From Candidatus Kapaibacterium sp. (GTDB lineage: Bacteria; Bacteroidota; Ignavibacteria; Palsa-1295), in NCBI GenBank assembly GCA_025450975.1, contig JANWLI010000129.1:1-21614 (forward strand): DNA of 21,614 nucleotides. The letters are read 5' to 3'. The notes beneath the pieces were generated by a model. The model had not been told where the DNA came from and made no database searches. It worked only from the letters and a program-made list of their open reading frames with translations. Below, piece after piece: positions 1 through 5,887 of the stretch. Within the stretch, counting starts at the first letter, position 1; every line of letters begins with the position of its first letter. A program made the translations under genes and the position numbers.

Positions 1-278
1 CAAACCTCTTCTTCACTGCATACGGTGCGCGCGAGCAGTTTACGTTTACGCCGTCAGATCTTATAACTGTTGGTAAAGAGTTGAATGCAACGGTTGCGAA
101 GATCCGTAAGGACCAGGAGGCAGACTCACTCGAAAAGATCTCGCGGAATTACGACCATTGTCCGGAGTGTCAGTACTACAATGAGCGCGATGAAACCTGC
201 ATCGCAGATGGCGCAGGCTCGCCTAAAAAAATCCAATTGAAATTCCAGCAAGATAGCCTATTTCATACAGAGCCCTAA
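1..278 (+). CDS. 3' end of an unrecognised gene with a C-terminal cysteine cluster
   Basis: The third reading frame is open from base 3 to a TAA at 276-278, giving about 91 residues with no convincing start, so this is the C-terminal part of a gene beginning left of the window. A TTG at 81 lies in frame but has no ribosome-binding site. The visible protein is polar and probably helical, then carries CPEC followed nine residues later by another Cys (motif C-x2-C-x9-C, with YY in between), and ends with a Lys/Gln-rich tail. Such C-terminal Cys clusters occur in Fe-S-stabilised PD-(D/E)XK nucleases of the RecB/Cas4 type and in zinc ribbons, but the spacing is not the classic C-x2-C-x5-C, so no function is claimed. 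The last 56 bases overlap the end of the convergent gene ending at 223. Confidence 0.5.
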   Translation, partial: NLFFTAYGAREQFTFTPSDLITVGKELNATVAKIRKDQEADSLEKISRNYDHCPECQYYNERDETCIADGAGSPKKIQLKFQQDSLFHTEP

Positions 279-960
279 AGTCCGGCCCGTTATAACTCGA
301 GATACAATCGCCGAACGGCCCGATCGTTGGAAATCCCCATGTGCGCGCTGACAGTGTGAGCCCAATATCATAATCATCTTCCTGGTAGATCGTATACCTT
401 CCCCGCAAACTCAGCCCCAGGTAGACTCCGTGCCAGATGTCGCATGATTCAAACGACTTCTTCTCGCCGGTCGTAAGCCGCTCAACATCGGCCTTTGCAG
501 AGCCAAGGCCATACCCCGCTGCAACTGCCACTGCAAGGCGAAAATCTCCTGAGCGCACGAGTGTCCGCGCGCCTTCGACGCCAAAGAGTGTCATCGTCAG
601 CTGCTCGGTGATCGCTGCGTTATACGGTGGGGGTTGCGATGCATTTGGTGCATCGCTCCAGATATCGGTTCGCGTCCGCGTTTCGTCGATGCGCTCGAGG
701 AAGAGCGATGCAGACGTTACATAATCGGTCGCAACCTGGAAGCGGAGGTTTAAGATAAGCGGCTCACGCCAAAAGCCGGAACGCTCATCGCCCGTGACGC
801 CGATCGGAAGCTGCCCTGCCGCAGCAAAGGAGAGAGCCAGTTCGCGCTTTGCATGCTGCGCGAATGTCACTGTACAATGTACAATGATCAATGTACAATA
901 AACAATGAACGTTAGAAACCATCGACTCCTCCATTGCACATTGTACATTCCTAATTGCAC
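223..960 (-). CDS. Probable secreted outer-membrane (beta-barrel-like) protein
   Basis: The 245-residue reading frame starts at a GTG 6 bases after the sdhA stop codon. The N-terminus has Arg residues at 12 and 14, a hydrophobic stretch (about 15-34) and a plausible signal-peptidase site at TFA-Q, so the protein should be exported. The mature part alternates polar and hydrophobic residues, is rich in Tyr, Phe and Gly, and ends in Phe-Phe, as many outer-membrane beta barrels do. No family was recognised. The start is uncertain: there is no clear Shine-Dalgarno sequence, an in-frame ATG lies at codon 5, and both the start region and the signal-peptide core are made of the heptamer repeat at 873-966. 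A second frame with an AGGAG-like site and an ATG inside the repeat runs to 785 but does not encode the barrel-like part. Its position suggests readthrough transcription from sdhA. The 3' end overlaps the convergent gene by 56 bases. Confidence 0.65.
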   Translation of the reverse strand: MQLGMYNVQWRSRWFLTFIVYCTLIIVHCTVTFAQHAKRELALSFAAAGQLPIGVTGDERSGFWREPLILNLRFQVATDYVTSASLFLERIDETRTRTDIWSDAPNASQPPPYNAAITEQLTMTLFGVEGARTLVRSGDFRLAVAVAAGYGLGSAKADVERLTTGEKKSFESCDIWHGVYLGLSLRGRYTIYQEDDYDIGLTLSARTWGFPTIGPFGDCISSYNGPDFRALYEIGYLAGISIGFF

Positions 961-966
961 ATTGAA
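873..966. repeat. Inverted pair of 7-bp tandem repeats (5 + 5 units)
   Basis: Five consecutive heptamers, TACAATG, TACAATG, ATCAATG, TACAATA, AACAATG, occupy 873-907. Five heptamers in the opposite orientation, CATTGCA, CATTGTA, CATTCCT, AATTGCA, CATTGAA, occupy 932-966. A 24-bp non-repeated centre (908-931) separates them. Aligning 876-907 with the reverse complement of 932-963 gives 25 of 32 identical bases without gaps, so the element can fold into a long imperfect hairpin. The right side ends exactly at the sdhA stop codon (967-969). The left side lies inside the coding sequence of the outer-membrane protein. It resembles in principle the short tandemly repeated heptanucleotide sequences described in cyanobacteria, but the sequence is different. 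Confidence 0.85.
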
Positions 967-2724
967 TCAATACACTCGCTTCATCGGCTGGTACTTCGTT
1001 ACCGTAACGTCCTTGTAGTCGATCAGGACCTTACCATCGTCGCCTTTCGTAGCGAACGTATGCTTCATCCAGTTCGCATCGTCGCGATCCGGATAATCCT
1101 CATGCGCATGCGCACCACGCGATTCCTTGCGGTTGAGCGCGCAGGTCGCGACGACTTCTGCAGTATCGAGCAGATTGCTCAACTCGATCGCTTCGAGGAC
1201 ATCCGTGTTAAACTTCTCCCCCTTATCGTCGATCGTAATATCCTTGAAACGCTCTTTGAGCTCGGCAACTTTAGCAACTGCAGCAGCCATTCCTTTGTCG
1301 GTACGGAAAATGCCGACGTCCTCCATCATCGAATCCTGCAGCTCCGTGCGGATCGTCGCACACTTCTGGTTACCACGGCTTGCCTTGAGTTTCGATACGG
1401 TATCGCGTGTAAACTCTCCCGCACCATTGGCAAGCTTCGGCAACTCTGCATGCTTGAGGAATTCGGAAATCGCCTTGCCGCCACGACGTCCGAAGACGAT
1501 CAGATCGAGCAGCGAGTTCGTACCAAGTCTGTTCGCGCCATGAACGCTGACGCATGCACACTCGCCGGCAGCGTAGAAGCCGCGGACGATGTCGCCCTTG
1601 TTGCTTCTGAGTGCTCGGCCATCGATATCGGTCGGCACGCCGCCCATCGCATAGTGCGCCGTCGGCTGCACCGGTACGCCTTCTGTCGTCGGCTCGACAC
1701 CAAGATACGTACGCGCAAAACCCGTTATCTCCGGCAGCTTTTCATTGATGATCTTCGGATCGAGATGCGTCAGGTCAAGCAGCACATAGCTCGTACCATC
1801 GGATCCCTTAATGCCGCGTCCTTCGCGCATTTCCGTCAGCATTGCGCGGCTTACCATGTCGCGCGGAGCAAGATCTTTTACCGTCGGCGCATATTTTTCC
1901 ATGAAGCGCTCGCCTACACTATTACGCAGGATGCCGCCTTCGCCGCGGGCAGCCTCGGAGACGAGAATGCCCAGTCGCCACAACCCGGTCGGATGGAATT
2001 GCATGAACTCCATGTCTTCAAGTGGAAGTCCTTTGTGATAGGCGAGGATGAATCCGTCGCCCGTGCCGACGTGCGCATTCGATGTAATACGCCAGATGCG
2101 TCCGTCGCCGCCGGTAGCGAACATCACAGCCTTCGCATGGAAGATGTGGACTTCGCCCGAAAGAATATCGATCGCAGCAACGCCGGAGCAGACGCCGTCT
2201 TCATAGAGCAGCTCCGTCACAAAAAACTCGCTGAAAAAGTTGACGCGGTTCTTGATGCAATTCTCATAGAGCGTATGCAGCATCACGTGTCCCGTACGAT
2301 CGGCCGAGTAGCAGGCGCGCTTGACGGGAATACGCTTGGAGTTCGGATCGGTCTTATCGACCGGTCGCGTATGACCGCCGAACGGACGCTGGGCGATCTT
2401 CCCTTCATGCGTACGGCTGAACGGCATGCCCATATGCTCAAGCTCGATAATGGCGCGCGGCGCGTCGTTGCACATGACTTCGATGGCGTCCTGATCGCCG
2501 AGGTAATCGGAGCCTTTGACGGTGTCAAAGGCGTGCCATTCCGGCGTATCTTCTTCGAGATTGCCGAGGGCAGCGCACACGCCGCCCTGGGCAGCGCCCG
2601 TATGCGAACGCAACGGATGAACCTTGGTGAGCACGGCACAACTAAAGCCTGCCGGGATCTCAACGGCTGCACGCAGCCCTGCTCCTCCGGCTCCGACGAT
2701 CACTACATCAAAAGTATGGGTCAT
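967..2724 (-). CDS. sdhA: Succinate dehydrogenase / fumarate reductase flavoprotein subunit
   Basis: This 585-residue protein is the FAD-binding catalytic subunit of complex II, which oxidises succinate to fumarate on the inner face of the cytoplasmic membrane. It has the N-terminal dinucleotide-binding motif GAGGAG (11-16), the RSHT motif whose His41 carries covalently bound FAD, the active-site HPTG with His244, catalytic Arg288 in PRDMVSR, and the C-terminal HGANRLGTNSLLDL flavin/substrate segment. Length matches the family (E. coli SdhA has 588 residues). SdhA rather than L-aspartate oxidase is indicated by the full-length C-terminal domain. No sdhB or sdhC lies next to it: the upstream neighbour is divergent and the downstream one is the outer-membrane protein gene. 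Only 18 bases separate the candidate -7 element from the ATG, so the leader would be very short, and no Shine-Dalgarno sequence is seen. Confidence 0.96.
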   Translation of the reverse strand: MTHTFDVVIVGAGGAGLRAAVEIPAGFSCAVLTKVHPLRSHTGAAQGGVCAALGNLEEDTPEWHAFDTVKGSDYLGDQDAIEVMCNDAPRAIIELEHMGMPFSRTHEGKIAQRPFGGHTRPVDKTDPNSKRIPVKRACYSADRTGHVMLHTLYENCIKNRVNFFSEFFVTELLYEDGVCSGVAAIDILSGEVHIFHAKAVMFATGGDGRIWRITSNAHVGTGDGFILAYHKGLPLEDMEFMQFHPTGLWRLGILVSEAARGEGGILRNSVGERFMEKYAPTVKDLAPRDMVSRAMLTEMREGRGIKGSDGTSYVLLDLTHLDPKIINEKLPEITGFARTYLGVEPTTEGVPVQPTAHYAMGGVPTDIDGRALRSNKGDIVRGFYAAGECACVSVHGANRLGTNSLLDLIVFGRRGGKAISEFLKHAELPKLANGAGEFTRDTVSKLKASRGNQKCATIRTELQDSMMEDVGIFRTDKGMAAAVAKVAELKERFKDITIDDKGEKFNTDVLEAIELSNLLDTAEVVATCALNRKESRGAHAHEDYPDRDDANWMKHTFATKGDDGKVLIDYKDVTVTKYQPMKRVY

Positions 2725-2742
2725 GGATTATAGATTAGTCTG

Positions 2743-2750
2743 CAAAAATA
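2743..2750 (-). promoter_or_regulatory. Possible -7 element for sdhA
   Basis: Read on the minus strand this is TATTTTTG, matching the Bacteroidetes -7 consensus TAnnTTTG. It lies 18 bases before the sdhA ATG. No TTG is present 19-20 bases upstream, so only half of the promoter is supported. An alternative TATAAT lies almost on the start codon (2727-2732), too close to act as a normal -10 box unless the message is leaderless. Confidence 0.3.
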
Positions 2751-2785
2751 CGAAGATAGACGGCCATATTTCTTTTGACCGGATT

Positions 2786-2815
2786 TTGATTTCGGACAGG
2801 ATTAGTGTATATTCG
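2786..2815 (+). promoter_or_regulatory. Promoter-like site for the protease gene
   Basis: TTG at 2786-2788 is followed after 19 bases by TATATTCG (2808-2815), one mismatch from the Bacteroidetes -7 element TAnnTTTG. The same bases also read as a sigma-70-like TTGATT-N16-TATATT. It would give a leader of about 25 bases before the ATG at 2847. Confidence 0.5.
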
Positions 2816-2846
2816 TCTCCGATAAACGGATCATCTGCCCCCATAT

Positions 2847-5216
2847 ATGATGAAACGGCTCACTACAGGAACACTGCTGGCTCTCAGCCTGCTGGTTCTT
2901 TTTGCGTCCTGCGCAACCTCCTCCAAGCCCTCACCCTATAAGACTGTCTATATTACGTATACGGTGCTAGCGTCGGTCGGAGAGGAAAAAGCTGCACGCA
3001 ACCCGACCGAGCAAAAGATGTCCTCCGGTGTTCTTGCCCTCTTCCGTCAATACAAGGCGAACGGCGACTCGTTCGAGATCAACGATACAGTATCCGCATC
3101 AGAACTATTCCTTCAGCCTTCACAGGCGAAGGTCGACGCAGCCGATCTTGTCAACGTCTATCTATACACGGCCGATGTTTATACGCCGGCCGCTCTCGAC
3201 AGCATAGATCAGGGTGTTACCCAGAATGGAGGATATTCACAACCTATCGATACAACTGTTCCTTTCATTCAATCGTGGGTACCCGCTGCAAGCCTTGACA
3301 GCCTTGCCATGCTGCCAAGCGTTCGCAGTATCGCTTTTGTTACCGACCCACTCATCAATTCAATCGGACCCAAAGGCGGTGTTCGGCTACGGGCCGATGC
3401 AGCGATGAACCTGCTGAGCGCAAGAACCACGATAGATAAAGTAAAGGTCGGTGTGCTCTCCGATGATTGCGGTACTGCCGAAGGTGAGCTTGCACAGAGT
3501 ATCGCAAATGGACGATTAAAAGAAAGTGACGAAGCCTTAGCTGAAAAAGATGACTCGTATTGGCGCACGCACGAAGGCCTTGCAATGATGGAGATCGTTC
3601 ACGATGTCGATTCAACTGCGGATCTCCGTTTCGCAACCGCAGTCGGCAGCGACGCCAATGTCGGCATGATCACCTTCCGGCAGAATATTCAGGCACTTGT
3701 CGATGATGGCTGCAAGGTGATCACCGATGACATCCTGTACCTGGAGGAAGCCGCATTCGAGGATGGTGCCATCGCAAAAAAGATCAACGAGATCGGCGAT
3801 AAGGTCGTCTATGTATCGGCAGCGGGCAACTGGGCGAAGAATGTCTATTCGTTCAAGTTCGCTCCCAAGCCGGGAGTCACCTTCGGCGCACTGCGTACCT
3901 GGCAGACTGGCGCGGTCCACGATGTCGGCAGTGGCTACTATAAGAACGATTTTATGCTTCCGGACGGGCAGTACCTCCAAGCAATGCTGCAGTGGGACGA
4001 TCCATTCGGCCATTCGCTCAACGATTTCGATCTGTTCCTCGTCGATGTGGCATCCGGGGTTATCGTTTCATCGAGTACGAACGTCCAGAACGGTGAGGGC
4101 TCCAAACCGTACGAGCACCTACTCTACGAGCCGATTGCATGCTGGGGGTCGAAAGGGTATAGAATTTACGTCAAATACTACGGATCGAATAACGAGGAAG
4201 GACTTCCAGTCGCTGCACAGGACTCCAACGCAACACCGCGCATGAAACTGCTTATTCTCGGGCCGGATGTCGATGACGATCCGCCGCAGGATGGAAGCAT
4301 CTTCGGGCATGCGAACTCATCTGTAGCTCTTGCTGTGGGCGCAATGTATGCCGATGGCAACTACAACGGGAGTGAGCTTTGGAGTTCACGCGGGAATGCG
4401 GAGATCGTCGATGTACACGCACCCGTCGATCCGCTAACCGGCAACAGGCCCCTCAACGGAGGAAAGCCGCGGCTCAAACCCGATGTCGCATCGCTCGACA
4501 GAGTCTACACATCCGTTGCGAACTTCCCTACCTTCTGGGGGACATCGGCTGCTGCTCCGCACATTGCCGGTATCGCGGCGCTCATTATAAAAGCGAACCC
4601 GACACTCTCCCCCAAGGATATACGCGAGCTTATTAGAACATCGAGTATCGATTACGACCTGGAAGGAATTGACAACATAAGCGGCTACGGGCGTACCGAT
4701 GCATTTATTTGTGTTGCAAGGGCGCGTGCTGCGGAAAGCCCGACAAATCGGTTCGCACTGTTCATGACCGAGCCCGCCGAAGCGAACGCGCCGACATCGC
4801 TTGATATTCTAGTCCCTGCTACGATGAGTTTCTCCGGGAAAAGAATGTATGTCTGCGCAACCATCGATGGGTACGAAGGTGCGACAGACTTAGAGTTGGT
4901 CGTAATGCAAGCCCGAAGCAGTCTTTCTCCGGGACCGCCGATAACCGCAATTATGGACGAGTTTCTGATAGCTTCACCCGGAGCGACCTCGTCGTTCCCC
5001 GATTATCCCAATATTGTTTTTACTGACAGAGCCACGGCAATAGTACCGTCGATCTGGCCGGTGGGTCTTGCATCTGGCGATCAGAAGTTACTTATAGGCT
5101 CCGGAGCAGTCTTCGATCCAACAAACATGGATGGCACGTGGAGGCTCCAACTCCGTTCAGGCGCTGGACCTCTTGAAGGCGTACGACTCAAGAGTTGGGG
5201 CATCTACATTGAATAA
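2847..5216 (+). CDS. Secreted subtilisin-like (S8) protease, probable lipoprotein, with inserted PPC-like domain
   Basis: 789 residues. The N-terminus has a short basic region, a hydrophobic core and FASC, making Cys22 the likely lipidation site (Phe at -3 is not ideal). Residues 23-190 look like a propeptide. The S8 catalytic set is visible: Asp206 or Asp207 in VGVLSDD, His242 in THEGLAMMEIVHDV, oxyanion Asn328 in SAAGN and nucleophile Ser567 in GTSAAAPH. Between Asn328 and Ser567 lies an extra beta-rich segment (about 375-455) with the LQWDDP, NDFDLFLVD and YRIYVKYYG motifs of a pre-peptidase C-terminal (PPC-like) domain. The last 130 residues resemble a P-domain-like beta sandwich, with GTWRLQLRSG and a final W-x-I-x-I. 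It should act outside the cytoplasm on proteins; the substrate is unknown. Two ATGs (2847, 2850) start in frame. The small gene at 5241 follows after 24 bases and is probably co-transcribed. Confidence 0.9.
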   Translation: MMKRLTTGTLLALSLLVLFASCATSSKPSPYKTVYITYTVLASVGEEKAARNPTEQKMSSGVLALFRQYKANGDSFEINDTVSASELFLQPSQAKVDAADLVNVYLYTADVYTPAALDSIDQGVTQNGGYSQPIDTTVPFIQSWVPAASLDSLAMLPSVRSIAFVTDPLINSIGPKGGVRLRADAAMNLLSARTTIDKVKVGVLSDDCGTAEGELAQSIANGRLKESDEALAEKDDSYWRTHEGLAMMEIVHDVDSTADLRFATAVGSDANVGMITFRQNIQALVDDGCKVITDDILYLEEAAFEDGAIAKKINEIGDKVVYVSAAGNWAKNVYSFKFAPKPGVTFGALRTWQTGAVHDVGSGYYKNDFMLPDGQYLQAMLQWDDPFGHSLNDFDLFLVDVASGVIVSSSTNVQNGEGSKPYEHLLYEPIACWGSKGYRIYVKYYGSNNEEGLPVAAQDSNATPRMKLLILGPDVDDDPPQDGSIFGHANSSVALAVGAMYADGNYNGSELWSSRGNAEIVDVHAPVDPLTGNRPLNGGKPRLKPDVASLDRVYTSVANFPTFWGTSAAAPHIAGIAALIIKANPTLSPKDIRELIRTSSIDYDLEGIDNISGYGRTDAFICVARARAAESPTNRFALFMTEPAEANAPTSLDILVPATMSFSGKRMYVCATIDGYEGATDLELVVMQARSSLSPGPPITAIMDEFLIASPGATSSFPDYPNIVFTDRATAIVPSIWPVGLASGDQKLLIGSGAVFDPTNMDGTWRLQLRSGAGPLEGVRLKSWGIYIE

Positions 5217-5240
5217 CAATCTTTATTCCCATACACGATC

Positions 5241-5873
5241 ATGAATAATAGGTTTACGATCATACTCTGCGTACTTCTCGCACTCCTGGTTGCAGCAGTA
5301 ATCTGGATTCTCGTTGGTAGCTCCTGCGGAGGGCATGGCAGTAGCCATGCAAGCAATCGAGGTAACAACTGCTGTTGTTGTAGTGGCAGTGGCTCAGGAC
5401 AAAGCGGATCAAGCGGAGGAATGTCAGCGTCGGCGTGGGGTAGCTTTGGGCAACCGACGACATATATTACCACATCTTCTCTTACCGAAGCTCCTAACGG
5501 CAAAGTAACTTTTACAATGGATCCAGCAAGACATCCTACAGGTGGTGGATATAGCTATCCACAAACCGTTTCATTTACGGTCGTAGGTGCTATCACATCC
5601 GTGTTCAGTCCAAGAGTTCGTATATGGAGGGTCGACGCTACAACCGACGTTAGGATCGAACCGCCAATATACACTTTTCCAGGTGGAGTCTATACTATTG
5701 AGGGGTCTACTGAGACCAGAAAGTATGAGATTGAGGTATACAAAAAACTTAGCCCAGGGCCCGTTACGTATTTCGATACAAGAAGTAATTACTATACTGA
5801 TGCAGAGCCTGGCGAGGTTCAGGTTACTTATACATGTCCTGAAGGGACTGCCTTGCTTTCAATTGACGATTAA
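5241..5873 (+). CDS. Small membrane-anchored or secreted protein with Cys4 and Gly/Ser-rich linker, unknown function
   Basis: 210 residues, not recognised. Residues 5-28 form one strongly hydrophobic segment, a signal peptide or N-terminal anchor. Next comes a low-complexity region (about 29-62) of Gly, Ser and Asn containing four cysteines in a row (NNCCCCSGSG). The remaining 145 residues are rich in Thr, Val and Tyr with alternating hydrophobics, suggesting a beta-sandwich domain outside the membrane, and include two Pro/Gly turns before repeated Tyr residues. It lies 24 bases behind the protease gene on the same strand, so a partner, substrate or surface protein of that protease is possible but unproven. 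Base composition drops towards AT through this gene (27 G/C in 5521-5580). The end is only 14 bases from the end of the convergent TIR gene. Confidence 0.75.
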   Translation: MNNRFTIILCVLLALLVAAVIWILVGSSCGGHGSSHASNRGNNCCCCSGSGSGQSGSSGGMSASAWGSFGQPTTYITTSSLTEAPNGKVTFTMDPARHPTGGGYSYPQTVSFTVVGAITSVFSPRVRIWRVDATTDVRIEPPIYTFPGGVYTIEGSTETRKYEIEVYKKLSPGPVTYFDTRSNYYTDAEPGEVQVTYTCPEGTALLSIDD

Positions 5874-5887
5874 GCCAAGCTATTAGC

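Noticed and set aside
873..966. Possible CRISPR array
   Set aside because: The units are 7 bases without spacers and occur in two opposed blocks; there are no 20-40 base repeats with regular unique spacers and no cas genes.
785..970. 61-codon leftward frame with ATG and AGGAG-like site in the heptamer repeat
   Set aside because: It is a translation of the repeat followed by an out-of-frame reading of the outer-membrane protein gene; the barrel-like sequence and export-site pattern are in the other frame.
2727..2732. Perfect TATAAT on the minus strand before sdhA
   Set aside because: It lies 2 bases from the ATG with no -35 at the right spacing; probably chance in AT-rich sequence.
955..2733. 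592-codon rightward frame fully antisense to sdhA
   Set aside because: It mirrors sdhA codons, its protein is a low-complexity Arg/His/Ala-rich sequence with no domain, and the minus strand encodes an intact, motif-complete SdhA.
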